The notes: generated from the sequence alone by a model not told the origin. A stretch of 64,000 nucleotides of DNA from Nigrospora sphaerica (GCA_018287875.1 JAGVVL010000025.1:2604001-2668000); one strand, 5' to 3'. Counted from the first letter of the stretch, positions 31,093 through 44,224 are shown. Numbers and translations are program-made.

Positions 31093-33342
31093 AAAAGAGC
31101 TATTAAGTATAATGTTTTCTCAGTAGTATTTTATGTTTAAAATATAAGTCTTTTAAAAAGGAAAGAAAGTCTATAAACTTTAATCTTAGTTTCTACTTTT
31201 ATAAGAAGAGCTTTAGAGTTTTTTATAAATCATTATAAAAATAGTAAAACTAAGTACGTTCAAATTTAACTATATATAAATATAAATAAAGAAAGAAGCC
31301 TTTTGTTTTTGACTTATACACTTCTAAAGATTGAAAAGTTCTTTTAATGAAAAGTTTATATCTAGGTTTAAAATATTCATATATACCTTTTGAATGTTAA
31401 CAGTAAAAGCATTTATCTTTATAATTTAAATATAGATTTTATATGAACTTCTAATCTTATGTAATAAATAAAGCCTTAATCTAAAGAATTTTCTGTTTTT
31501 ATTCAATTAATGCACTCTTCAGGAGGATAACTAAAAGAAAGCATTAGAATAGTCTAATAGGTGATATATAAAATAGTACTTGAATATTCAAAATAAGAAT
31601 TCAAATTCATTTTCAAGCAAGTTTTTTTTAAGGTAAATCCTCAAAATAGGACTTCAAAAGCTATACTTTACTTTAAAGATCGTACTTGGATATATTAATC
31701 AAGCTAAAAATGCTAAGATTTATAAAGGGAAGTTCAAGAAATAGTAAGAGGTAATCACTCGCTTGTCATACTTAAAAGATTAATAGTGTTTCCACTTATA
31801 AAGACGCATCCGTTTGTTTTAAACCTATATAAATATAGCGGGCTAAACGTATTTATAACCTTTATTAAAAGACTTATTATACTTGACGTAAGTAAGATTT
31901 TTGATTTAGTTTATATGGGTAGTATAAGAATACTATCATCTTAATTATACGTATTTAAATTTAAATTTTACTAAAGTATTATAATTTGATATATAAGATG
32001 ATAATGCATGTTAACAATCTTTATGAGATTGAAGATGATTTTGAGTATAGTCTCAATGAATATAGAAGTATTTGAAACGGATATTTCAAACTTTTAACTT
32101 TTTAAAATGAAAAATAAAATATCAGTATACTTATATAAATATTAAATATTAAATAATTGAAAGCAAGAATTAAATATATTATGATGATCTTGATAAAATA
32201 GGTGAACAAAGGCTAAGAGTGCTAATCTTTATAAAAGTCAAGTTCTAAAACTCCTCTCTTCATTTTATGAATTAAGATCATATTTTCAAATTTTTTAAAG
32301 AATGTTTATAAATAGATAGTTTTTTTCACTTCTAAAATGAAGTGAAAACATTAACTTTTCAAAAAGATACATCAAAGTTATTTCAATTCATTGAGTTAAC
32401 AGAGGAAATTGATAGGTTTTAAGGTGTTTAAAGTATAGAAATAAGCCTTTTATGAACTTCACTTTACAATTTCTTCTATAAAAAGTTTATAATTTAACTT
32501 AGAAGTTAAAAAGAATATAAAATGATACTTCTTTTACCTTTAAATGATTAGCTTCATATTAAATTTTCTTCATATCAAATTTAGAGTATTGGTCTTTTTT
32601 CTTTTGTTTGAAAGTAGAATTTCTTTCTAAAAAGAAACCTGTTTTATATTAAACTTGAAACTCTTTACGTTATATTTTAAAACTTAATAACAATCTTTTT
32701 TCATATGGTTAAATCTTCAGTTTCTAAAACTATTTTATTTTATTATAAAGATCATAAGTCGTTGCATTGCGACTTTTTTCAACTCATATTATTTTGACAT
32801 ATTAAAAGATACACTACATGATATGTTATAAGAAGAAAAACTCGATATACTTATACTACAAGCATATAGTAAAAGACTATTACTTTAAATCTTGACCTTT
32901 CTTGATTTATGAAGGTCAACACACTTTACATGAGTTTTTCTTTCAAGTATAAAATCATTCAAAATTTAAAAATATGTTTCTCTATCTAGATATTTATATA
33001 CATATACTTATATTCAATATGTATTTTCTTTTAAAAAGATGAAAACTTTAGAGCGAAATAATTGTTTATTAAACTATTTTAAGCCTTGATAAGAGTTTAT
33101 ATTCTATGCTTGTTATTGGAATGTGATAGGCGTTTCAAAAATAAGTACATAAAATGTACTTGAAAGTATATAAATTAATAAGTTAAACCAGACTTTATTT
33201 TTCAAGCCTGTATTTGAAGTAATACAATGAACATAAACGTGTTATAAAATATTATTTTTAACATACTTCTTATTAGAATACTTTTTAAAGCTTATGAAAT
33301 GAATGTTTCATGTAAAAGAAAGTTGAGTTCAAAAATAAGCAT
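31093..33342. other. AT-rich gene-free stretch
   Basis: 2.2 kb of AT-rich sequence with no supported feature. Confidence 0.5.
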
Positions 33343-33344
33343 TA

Positions 33345-35220
33345 ACGTAGATGACAAGCGAGTGGCGCAGACAAGCGAGTGGCGCAGACAAGCGAGTGGC
33401 GCACTTACCGCCAAATGGCGCCAATTCAACTTTAAGACACTACATAACCACAAATAAACATGGAGACCGCGTCGAAAGAAAGCCAGATGGTTCTTGCTAT
33501 CCAATCTCTCCAAAACGACCCCAATCTTACCCGCAGAGCCGCGGCTAGGACATATAACGTCTCCGAAACCTCACTACGTCGAAGAATGAACGGAACACGC
33601 GCCCGGCAAGACACGCGCCCTAACAGCACTCGATTAACGGAGCTAGAAGAGAATGTGATTGTCACATATATAATGGACCTGGATTCGCGGGGATTCGCGC
33701 CCCGGATGCCTGATGTGGAAGAGATGGCCAATGTTATTCTCGCGGAGCGCGACGCGTCACGTGTCGGGATACACTGGGCCTCGAACTTCGTGAAGCGACA
33801 ACCCCAACTTAAGACGCGTCTTTCTCGTGCATACGACTACCAGAGGGCCCTCTGCGAGGACCCTAAAAAGATCGCGGCTTGGTTCGAGCTTTTCCGCAAC
33901 ATGAGGGCGACGTACGGTATCCTTGACGAGGATCTGTACAATTTCGACGAGACTGGCTTCATGATGGGCCAGATCACGTCCTCTATGGTTGTTACAGGCG
34001 CCGACCGCAGCGGCAAACGAAAGAAAGTCCAGCCTGGCAATCGAGAATGGGCTACCGCGATCCAGGGCGTGTGTGCGGACGGCTGGTGCGTCCCGCCATT
34101 CGTAGCGGTGAAGGGCAAGAACCATCTCGCGAACTGGTACGCCGACAGCACCCTACCACGCGACTGGGTGATTAAACCAACCTCCAATGGATGGACCGAC
34201 AATGAGACAGGGCTAGACTGGATTCGGCATTTCGATAAACACACTGCCGCGCGTACAAAGGGCACACATCGAATGTTAATCATCGACAGGCACGAGAGCC
34301 ACGTTTCGGCCGATTTCCAGGCTTTCTGTAAGGAGAAGAGCATTATTACGGTCTCAATGCCTCCTCATTCGTCACATCTACTCCAGCCTCTTGACGTTGG
34401 ATGTTTTGGACCATTGAAGCGGGCGTACGGTCGCGAAATCGAAGGGTTTATAAAGGCACACGTGAACCATATTACGAAGGCCGAGTTCCTCATCGCCTTC
34501 CACGCCGCGTTTGTTAAGATTTTTACACCCGAAAACGTCAAATCCGGATTCCGCGGGGCTGGTTTAGTCCCTCTTAACCCGGACAAGGTCATCTCGAAGC
34601 TCGACGTGAAGTTATCAACGCCTTCGCCGACTGGAAGCCTCCCGGCTGCGACTATCCCTTTGGCCTCCCAAACGCCGCACAACCCGACCGAGGCAACTTC
34701 GCAAACCGATTTTATTCAAAGCCGAATCCGCCGTCACCAGGAAGCTCTCCGACACCGATTTTATCGGCAGTCGACCAGTTTGCGAAGGGTGCGATGGCGA
34801 TAATGCACGAGAACGCCCTTTTACGGGCGGAGGTTAAGACACTTCGAGAGGCGAATTCTAGCCTCGCAAAACGTCGGAGAGCGAAGAAAACACGTCTACG
34901 GCAAGGAGGAACACTCGAGATTGGCGAGGGATTAGATCTTTTAGATCAAAAGGACGTGGATGCGCAGTTAAGGGAGGCAACACGTGCGAGTAGTAGTCGC
35001 GTAAGGAGGGCGCAACCGCGCGAACAGCGTTGTGGCATCTGCGGAAACACCAGTCATAATGCACGTACTTGTGAAATAGATGTAGAAACCTCCTGAGAGT
35101 CATATTCCGATTAGTTTGAATTGATTTACGGCGTTGTGGTTGCATAATTAATTGATTTCTCGTGGAGATGCCGAAAGGTGCGCCACTCGCTTGTCTGCGC
35201 CACTCGCTTGTCATCTACGT
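33345..35220 (+). mobile_element. pogo/Fot1-like DNA transposon with iterated ends
   Basis: 1.88 kb flanked by TA (33343-33344, 35221-35222). The ends start ACGTAGAT followed by tandem 17-bp boxes GACAAGCGAGTGGCGCA: three copies at the left, two at the right in inverted orientation. Related to the element at 24484 by its transposase, but with different end sequences. It carries one transposase gene on the plus strand. Confidence 0.85.
33460..35096 (+). pseudogene. pogo/Fot1-like transposase with one-base frameshift
   Basis: The ATG at 33460 begins METASKESQ. Domains run in order: helix-turn-helix (TRRAAARTYNVSETSLRRR), CENP-B-like part to FVKRQPQLKTRL, DDD core with YNFDETGFMM, LIIDRHESHVSADF and SSHLLQPLDVGCF, then a basic coiled stretch and a CCHC knuckle CGICGNTSHNARTC ending near 35096. 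Near 34745 one base is missing relative to the copy at 24582 (GGAAGCTC against GGGGAGCTC), so the knuckle is in another frame. The Gly after the second Asp (DGHES) is Arg here. It is therefore probably inactive. Confidence 0.8.
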
Positions 35221-35222
35221 TA

Positions 35223-36341
35223 CTTTATTTATATCATTATTTCAAAAACTCTTTACCTTCATTACTCATCTTATACACATCTTTCTATTTCAAAATTTAA
35301 ATATACTTATTCCTTCGTAGAAGTAAACTAGCTTAAAAGAGATTTACCTTTTTAAAAAGTCCTTAAAAAACAAAGAACAAAGAATTATAAGCTTTAGAAA
35401 TAATATAGTTAAAATTATCTATTTTGATAAATAAAAATAACGTAGATATATCCATTTTTTATAACCTCATCTTTCTTTGTTTTTAACGCTTTTAACTAAC
35501 ACTTTGAAATTGAAGTAAAGTTTAAAGACTTCAACAAAGATAACTATATTTATCTTTTTTCAGAAAGAAACTTAAATTCTAAGTTTTATTAGCTTTTCTA
35601 TTTAAGAATCTAATGTAAGTTTAATTGAAGCTATATTTGAAAAAAGTTACTTTTTGGAAGTACTTTAAAAACACCTCACGTTTTTAAAGTAACTTAGTAC
35701 ATCAAGGTAGATATAAATAAGTGTAAATGAAATGTTTTTTCTGTTTACCATGTTTGTAAAATCTATTAAAATAGAATTTAAAGCATCATTACTTCTTACA
35801 TATAACTTTAAGTTTTACTTAGTTAACACTGTATACATTTTAAAAAAATAAAGCGAAAAGTCGTACATATTTTTCACACGTTTCGAATCAATATTTTTAA
35901 AAGAATTTTAGAATAAGTTTTTTATAATATAATATAAAATCACTCTTGAAAACTTATTAGAATACGACTTGTGTTATGTTACTTGGTTATTCTTTTTAAA
36001 AGTTGTCATTCTTAATAAAGTTATAGTATGAAATCGAAATCTTTAGAAGACTTCTTACTAGTTAATTATAGTAAATAAGCATATTATAAAGGGTTAAAGT
36101 TTTTTATAAAGAATTAATTTATGTTTACCTCTATTGATATCTAAGTTATAAAAGTTAAATCAAACCGTTATATTTTACTAATATTAAATAAATATTAGCT
36201 TAGTTTATGTGTAGAAAAAAATTTTTTCCTCAAGACTTATAATAGTAGGATATTCTTTATTATAATAGAACTTTTAGAATAATTAAGTATTAAATTCTTT
36301 TAAAGTATATATAAGATGTTTTTAATTTTCATGTATTTAAT
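35223..36341. other. AT-rich gene-free stretch
   Basis: 1.1 kb of AT-rich sequence with no supported feature. Confidence 0.5.
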
Positions 36342-36346
36342 ACTAT

Positions 36347-36480
36347 TGTAAGGGTTGCAGCTGCGTCTGGCCCGCTATGTTCATATAGGTCTGGATTGGA
36401 GGGGTGCGTCTCCATAAGTGGAGACATTGCTAGCCTTTTGGGCATTGTGGGCGAGTGGTCACCTCCTGCCATCCCTTACA
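36347..36480 (+). mobile_element. Solo LTR-like element, family B (134 bp)
   Basis: Ends TGTAAGGG...CCCTTACA, flanked by ACTAT and ACTTT (4 of 5). Same family and length as 30954-31087. Confidence 0.65.
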
Positions 36481-36485
36481 ACTTT

Positions 36486-37100
36486 TAAGAGAATAAAAAT
36501 AAGATATATAGAGTGAGGTAAATATAATAAGGTGAATAATACAATTCTTTTTTTTCAACTTATAATATAATTTAACCCTTCAATTAACTAATACTATTTA
36601 ATAATCTTAACTTTATATCAAACAACTCTTGAATTAATATATCCTCACAAGTATATATTCTCATATTTACATGTTTAAAAAAGATCTCGATTCTTACCTT
36701 TATTATTGTTCTAACATTGAGTTACCTAAGTAAAATTTCATTTTATCCATGTTCTTTTCAAAAAACTTGTAAAGAATTTATAAATTTAGTCTCAAATACT
36801 ATTTCTTAATACTCTTTTTCTTTTTCCAATTAGCTTAAAATATACTCATATATTCTTGAATCACTAAGTTTTATTTATAAATAACAAGATAAAGTAAATT
36901 TACTTTCTATATAAGCTGATTTTAAATTGTAAACTCTACATGTTTTATTGAAAAGAAATTTCTTATAGTTTTAGAAGTATAACAAATCTTTTTACAAAAC
37001 TTTCTGACGGTTTTCACATCTCAGTTATATACATCTCTATAGTTTCAAAGAACGATTTTTCATTAAAAAATCAAAAACAATTTAGATTAAAATATACTTG
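36486..37100. other. AT-rich gene-free stretch
   Basis: 0.6 kb of AT-rich sequence with no supported feature. Confidence 0.5.
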
Positions 37101-37105
37101 ATATT

Positions 37106-37318
37106 TGTAAGGGAGAAAGAGCTGGAGAGGTGCATCCGCAGGCTGGTCACCTGACCTGCGACACAGACCTACCGGCAGCCTATTAGCGAGGAGCGGGCGC
37201 ACCGCTGGCGCCCGACCTGAACTTAGATTCTGCAAGAATCAGTCTTGCAGTGGAATTGAGACTACCCTTCGCTACCCTATATCTGACGGTGCCACTGTGA
37301 CTCTTTCGGATCCTTGAA
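37106..37318 (-). mobile_element. Solo LTR-like element, family A
   Basis: 213 bp; the left end TGTAAGG is intact and the right end is worn (CCTTGAA). It is flanked by a perfect duplication ATATT (37101-37105, 37319-37323). Confidence 0.75.
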
Positions 37319-37323
37319 ATATT

Positions 37324-39029
37324 ACTACTATTTATCTTATAAAGCTTATATTGCCAAGTATGACTTAGTTTTAATGTCTTTCAATATAGTTTTTAATACG
37401 CTTTTTAATCTACCATTATTTCTAAAAAACCTTTTGTAATATATTTAAAAATGACTTATTTTTATATTACTATATATTCAACATGTTTTAAGAAAAGAGC
37501 TTACCTTGTACAAGAAAAAGATTTAACTTACATACACTTACATTATAAGATTATTACAAGTTGAAAATGCCTTCAGAATAATGTTATTTATAGAAGCATT
37601 ATACTTGATAAAAAGATTTCATAAGGAATGCTCTTATTAACCATCTTTATATAAGAAAAACGTGATCTATAAGATATGTGAGAGAAAAAAACAAAACAAT
37701 TGATTATATTTTTTTTATCTCGGCACCAAGTATGCTAAGTTAATAGCTAATCGTCAGTTATCTAAGGTTACAAACGTGTAGAAGAAAAGAAGAAAAACAC
37801 ACGATAACGCTAGCAGTCTTAAGACATCTAAGTACTTTAAGACGTATAGACCATTCTTTCTACTAATGTTCACCATATATTTTATTAGTATACAGTTAGT
37901 TACTAGCGCCGTCACATTATTAAAGTGAGCTTAACTTAATAATGTTTATTTTACCAGTGTTTTTTTATAAAACGATATATATGAAAAGTAAGAACTACTT
38001 CCATTACAAAATAAAGGACAAAAGAACGTCATTTTTGTTAGTCCTTTTCTTTATAGTAGAAAAATAATCAAAATATAATTTTTTTTTCAAAACTATAACG
38101 TCGATGATAAGAATAATAAGAATAAGTATTAAAAATCTATACTTTAAATTTAAGTCACATATCGTTGTTGAAGTTATATGTTTAAAAGTTAAAGACTATT
38201 TTACCTATAATTTATGCTTTATTATAATTATATGTGAACAAGAAAAGAAATAAAAAGGTTTTCAGTGTTTTTCAAACCTTTTATTGATATCTTTAATTTT
38301 TATTCACTTCTTACTTAAAACACTTAGGAACTTTGGAAAAAGTGTTTTTTAAACCTTTATATTTATTGAAATTATCAAGTAAGTTTCCAATTCTCTATAG
38401 CACCTTTCGATGAAATTCAGTAAAAAGGCTACAATAAAATATAACGTACTATAAGAGGTTCCTTTCTAAAGTAAAATTCTTAAAAGGGGAACCATTTTTC
38501 TAAAAAAAAAAAAAATTTAACTAACGCAACAATTTTTACCGATATAAATAACTTAAAATTGTACATATAGGTAAAATGCTTTTCAAAATAAGTTTTTGAA
38601 AAAGTGTTATGGAAATAAACATTATTCAATATACCTCTTCTACTCATCTTTTACATTTACTCTTATTTTACATTTGAAAGTTGAAATTTTCAAACGGTGA
38701 AAATATTAGTCTTATTTAAGTCAAGATTTCTTAAAAAGGTTATTATAAGTTCATATTAAGATATTACAAAATGAATAAAAATAAGCATATCTAGCTATAT
38801 TTATTTTAACATTGTCTTTCTTATGGAATGCTTCTTATTTACTACTTATAATTTCTAATAGTTCATGACTTTAAAAATCATTTACATTATATTCGGGTTT
38901 AGTAAGCTTTTACTTTTTAATGTAAATTAAACAAGAATCTATACATAGAAACTTAAGATACTTTTTTTGAAAAACCAAAATAAAAGAATAGATTATAGTT
39001 TTGATTATTCAATATAGCTTTAAATTTTA
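37324..39029. other. AT-rich gene-free stretch
   Basis: 1.7 kb of AT-rich sequence with no supported feature. Confidence 0.5.
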
Positions 39030-39360
39030 TATAACTAACTTTCATTTAACAGTTTGTTTCTTGAAAAAAAACTGAACTGAAAGCAGTTCTTAAGTAAGAT
39101 TTAGAAATGTATATAACTAACTTTCATTTAATAGTTTGTTTCTTGAAAAAACACTGAACTGAAAGCAGTTCTTAAGTAAGATTTAGAAATGTTTATAACT
39201 AACTTTCATTTAATAGTTTGTTTCTTGAAAAAAAAAACTGAACTGAAAGCAGTTCTTAAGTAAGATTTAGAAATGTTTATAACTAACTTTCATTTAATAG
39301 TTTGTTTCTTGAAAAAAAAAACTGAACTGAAAGCAGTTCTTAAGTAAGATTTAGAAATGT
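39030..39360. repeat. Four-copy 82-84-bp minisatellite
   Basis: Units start TATAACTAACTTTCATTTAA at 39030, 39112, 39194 and 39278. They are almost identical apart from the length of an A run. Each unit contains an inverted motif, AACTG...CAGTT, that could form a small hairpin. In DNA that is otherwise highly diverged the near-identity points to recent expansion. Confidence 0.9.
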
Positions 39361-41299
39361 AATAAAAACTATTATTTAAAATAAAAATGCTTTACTACAT
39401 AATCTTTCCACCTGATAAAAACTCTCAACTCTGATTTCATTCTTATCAGTATATTAATATTATATTTTATACTATTTTTTAAACATTAGACTTGATATAT
39501 AATGCTCAAAACCCGATAAGATACTTATAAGAATATATGAAATGGATAACATAATTACTTATATAAGTTTTTCTACTAAAATTAGAACCTCAACCTCATA
39601 TATAAAAGAATACAACACCATGATTTTCTTCTGAAGATTCAGAAAGTGAATTTATATAGACGTTTCTTTATATATAGTTTATAAATTTGGAAAGTGTTTA
39701 AAAGAAAAGTTTTAATGAAATTTCAAATCTATAATCATTAACTATTAAAAGTGAAAAAAGGAAGTAAGTACTTTTTCACCCTTATAAGTATTAAGAATAT
39801 AACTTATTACTTTTCTTTAGTTTAAAGATTTACAATTTTAACTATTATAGAAATAAATGCTATATAATATAACAGTTAGAAAGAGTTATCAATCTCTTTA
39901 TAATACAAATATAACGAATAAAGAGGTTATTTTAATATTGAGCTCTATTATTGGATATCAAACTTAACGTGTTATGTACGTTTTCTTTTTTTTTTTTAAA
40001 TATTATACCTTTTTCTCATACGATGGAAAATAACAAAATATCTATTTTTCAATAACAAAAAGAATACTATCTTAGAATAAGTTAATACTTTAAAATGATA
40101 AGCTTCATTTTTTATAAAAAAAAAGATTTTTCACAATTATCTAACATCTTATATTACATATTAATATGAGGAACTCAACTTTTTGACCGTTTTCAAAAAC
40201 TTTTTAAAGTATTTAAAAGTACATAATATAGAAAAATAAAGTTAATCTTATTTTTAAGACTTACTTTTGAAAACAACCTATAGTATAATAACTCTTTATG
40301 AGATCTTTTTAATACGTTCTATTATATTTATTTTGACACATTATAAAATAAGATCTCTATTAATTGAAGTATATCAATTCAAATAAACTTAATTTTCTTT
40401 TTATTCTTCATAAATACTTTTAATATTCTTCAAAGTTTTTATATTAGTCTTTTTAAATTTTAAACATTCGTATTTTATCCTTATTATGAGCACGCTAAAA
40501 GAACCGTCATATAATAGTAGGATTTATAACAAAAGTAAAGAAATAAAAATAAAAAATTTTATAGTTAATAAAGTTAAGACTACATATTTTAATAGAATTA
40601 ATCAAGTAAAGTAGTTATAGATTCTTAAATCTTCCAATAAAGATACAAATATTCATTCATAAAAATACTTTTAAAAGAAACTTTACTTCTGTAAAGTAAT
40701 ATAGTTTTATTAAAATAGTGTTAAATTAATATAAGTATGTTTTAACGCTTTAAACATTTTAATATTATACTTCATACTAAATATTTAACATATAAGAAAC
40801 GCTTCTTTTCAAAACAGTTATAATATGTTATAGTAAGAAAATACTACTATTTAAAAAAAACAAAGGTTAAACCTCATGCTTTACTTTGTTTCTTTAACTA
40901 ATTCACATTTTCATATATTCATTACTTTGTATTATCAAATTTAAGTCATCATATAGTTATATAAGTGTACTTATATAGTTAAATTCTTATACTCTTCTAG
41001 ATATATTAATCTTTGACACTATAATTCCACTTTGTCAATTAACATTTCAAATGTGGCTATAAATTATTAAACTTACTTTATTAATAATGAAACTATTGTA
41101 AAAGTCGAAAGAATATATTTAGTAAATACTACTATCAAATCGTAATTTACTAACAAGGATTATAGTTACGTATATCTTTTATAAATAATTAACTTACTTA
41201 CGCTTTTAAAAGTAATTAAGTAATAAAGATATATCTTAATTAAACAAATTTAATAAGTTTATAGAGCTAAAAGCTTAATTTATCTTTGAAAAAGAGGCT
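39361..41299. other. AT-rich gene-free stretch
   Basis: 1.9 kb of AT-rich sequence with no supported feature. Confidence 0.5.
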
Positions 41300-42125
41300 T
41301 CTTGGAAAAGCTTCGCCTTGATGAAAAATGTGTATTCACAATTCTCATTGTAAAGTTTTACTAAAATTACACTCCATCTCTAGGGGACCTCCTGGAAACT
41401 CAAAATACCGCACTAGAGATCTCATTGATCTATATGGAAATCCTAGAAATTGGATTGGTCAGATGCGTTGCGAGGTTTGAGCCTCGTTTGTCATAATTGG
41501 CTGAGCCACAGAGGTCGTGGCGTAGATGTCTCCCAGAGGTGTTGGGCGGAAGCCGACCGCAGGTTAACAGGCCACCGCAGGTGCTCCCGGAGGGCCCCCG
41601 GAGGGCACCCCCCCGCGTAGGGGGAAAAGAAATAGCCGTCTACGTATAAATTCCGACTCCTCTCGTGCGCTCTCTCGTGCGCTCTCTCGTGCGCTCTCTC
41701 GTGCGCTCTCTCGTATTATCCGAGAGGTGGCATAGACGGTGTCGTAATAACATATGGAATTAAATGAGAACTGAGTAGTAATGATGCGTGCTACCACGGG
41801 GGGGGACAATAACCTAGTCTGCTAAGCTGGATACCGTGGATATACATAGGCTATTAAGAGCAGGATCTGTCAACTAGCAGGTCTCCTACCTTTTACGCAT
41901 CAAGTAACTAGAATTACTTAAGTAGTTGAATGGAAACATGTCTCTTACTTACGTGCCTTACGTGCCCTCTTGCGTGTCTGCCTTTTTACGTGTGTGCATT
42001 TCTTTAATTCAAAGGCAAAGCCTTTGAATTTCTATATATCAATTGAGAACAAGCCTTAGTAAAGTTTTCCAATTCCAGAACGGCGTCGTGGATGCCACTC
42101 AAGTCGGGCTGTCACGGGTTTTACT
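41300..42125. other. GC-richer relic island, possible LTR inside
   Basis: About 0.8 kb of non-AT-rich sequence without a convincing gene. A stretch at 41540-41752 has TG...CA ends (TGTTGGGCGG...AATAACA) and a TATA-like CGTATAAAT near 41644, as in a Copia-type LTR, but its flanks do not show a duplication. The island ends with TGTCACGGG near 42110, similar to the start of other LTR-like ends in the window. I read it as worn retroelement debris. Confidence 0.35.
41660..41714. repeat. 12-bp tandem repeat CTCTCGTGCGCT
   Basis: 4.6 perfect copies. In the minus-strand frame it would encode a repeated Ser-Ala-Arg-Glu, but the surrounding frame shows no other sign of being a gene. Confidence 0.85.
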
Positions 42126-44224
42126 TTTACCTATTATTATATACTATTAGCTTATAATTTATCTTAAAGTATTGTTAGTTATCTTATAGAATTCAATACT
42201 TAACGTTACTATTTTCATTATATAAGCTGTATTTAATACGAAAGGATATTAACTGATTAATTATAGTATATTTCCATGAAAATAAAGCTTCTATATATAA
42301 GTTATGAAATCTTTTACTTTATACTGTTGTTATATTAGTAGTATATAGTATTAGAATTTATTACATTATAGATAATGGAGCATTACATTTATATTCAAAT
42401 ACTATAGTGTATTCTTCTTTGCTTATTCTTTTTATCTTTATTCGAAACCCATACATAGTTTTCTAGTTTATAACAGAGACTATAATGATTTAAAACAGTT
42501 AACTAATATATATAGCTTTAATATAAAATGAAGCACTTAATTTAAAGCACCTTATCTAACTTCAATGATCTTTTAATGAAACTGTATTCTCATGTTTTAA
42601 ACATAACAATAAGAAATAACATTTTACAAAACTAACACCACTTAAAGTTTAGATTACCTAATCTTTTCACTTATTACTTCATTTCTTGAATAATATATGT
42701 TTTGAAAAATTTTATTTATAATTACATTTGTCACTTTCTTAATACGTTTTTATATTTTATACTTTACATTATCAAATGTACAAAACCCTTCTTTATTATT
42801 ATCCCTTAATTAACGTAACTCATTTTATAATGACACTTAACTTACTTTATAATGAAACTTAACCTACTCTACAATGAAATCTAACTCACTTTAAAGTATA
42901 AAGCCTCTTTATTTAAAAGTTTGACTTAAGTTACTTAGATACTTTCAAAAAAAAGCTCAAAAGCTTTTATAAGCTTTTAAGATATCTAATTATTTATATA
43001 TTCTCTTATTTATACCCTTCTTCATCTTTTTAGAAGGATACAGCCTTGAAACGTAAAATTAAGCGTTAAATCTTTTTTCTACACATTTAACCTCTCTTCA
43101 AATAAATGAAGTAGTAGAAGGAGTTCGTGTTTTTCTATAGTTCTTTATCCTTGAAAAGCAACCTATAAAGAATAAACGAGCGCTTATAAAAGGGTTACTT
43201 TCTTTTCTTAATCGAACTTTTACCTTTAATATATATATATATATATATATATATTAGTAGATAGATTTGATTCTGTTGAAGTTATACCAGTATTTATAAT
43301 GAAAGTTTTATTTTTATATATATTTATCTCTGACTCATTCCCTTCTCAGTGTTTCTTTTTATTTATCTAAATGGTACTTTATATACTTATTTCATTACTT
43401 ATATAAATAAATTTCCGTTTAACTTGGAAGTGTAGCCTTGTTCAAACATAATATAGTTCAACTCTTATAATCTTTATTATACTTTTTATTAGCTGCCGTC
43501 TCTAGTAATAGTGCTTTGTTTGTTAATAGTAAATATGACTCTAAGAAAGAAATTTTGAAGAATACGTTGAAGGACTTTTTAATTTAAATACATTCTCTAA
43601 AAATGCCTCTTAACTTAATAATACAGTTTATACTGATAATATAAATGTTTATTTAATAGACGAGGAATGTATTCAAATATAATAAGTATAAAATTCTAAA
43701 TTTTGATTTTTAAATAACTTTACATCATTTCATATTTTTCTTCTTAAATCAAGTCAAATGAATAATGATGAATATAAAAATCGTCATCTTTTTAAACATT
43801 TATAAGTAAAACCATTATTAATTCGAAACATTGATAAGTAAAATAATGATTAATTTAAATTATATGTGATTATAAAGCAAGCCTTTAGTATTTAAAGTTT
43901 AGTAATAACTTTGATTTTTTTTATTTTAATGTACTATCTTTAAAAGTTGCTCTATATAACGAATTTTATATTTATAGTATTATTCGCTATGATGTTTGTA
44001 TAATACATTATTATGATCGGTTATTTACCTATATTATCATTATTAAGTAGGAAATTAAATGAATGGTATTTCGTTTAGTTGGATTAAATTTTATTTATAA
44101 GTGCAGTAAGTATTAAAGTTCTTTATTATAATTGAATTAATTTTTAATTTACTATCTAGCTTATAAATTGCTAATTAATTAAAATTAAGCACTTTATTAT
44201 AATTTAATCAAAACGTAAATTTTA
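42126..44224. other. AT-rich gene-free stretch
   Basis: 2.1 kb of AT-rich sequence; a TA run lies near 43229-43252. The block ends abruptly at about 44225. Confidence 0.5.

Noticed and set aside
39030..39360. CRISPR-like array
   Set aside because: The repeats are directly adjacent without unique spacers and the DNA is eukaryotic; it is a minisatellite.
41564..41809. Minus-strand open frame with a Ser-Ala-Arg-Glu repeat
   Set aside because: The frame is a by-product of the 12-bp tandem array; no other coding sign or homologous domain.
10491..44224. Mitochondrial DNA insertion as the cause of the AT-rich block
   Set aside because: No rRNA, tRNA or mitochondrial protein motifs were seen; RIP or heterochromatin explains it better.
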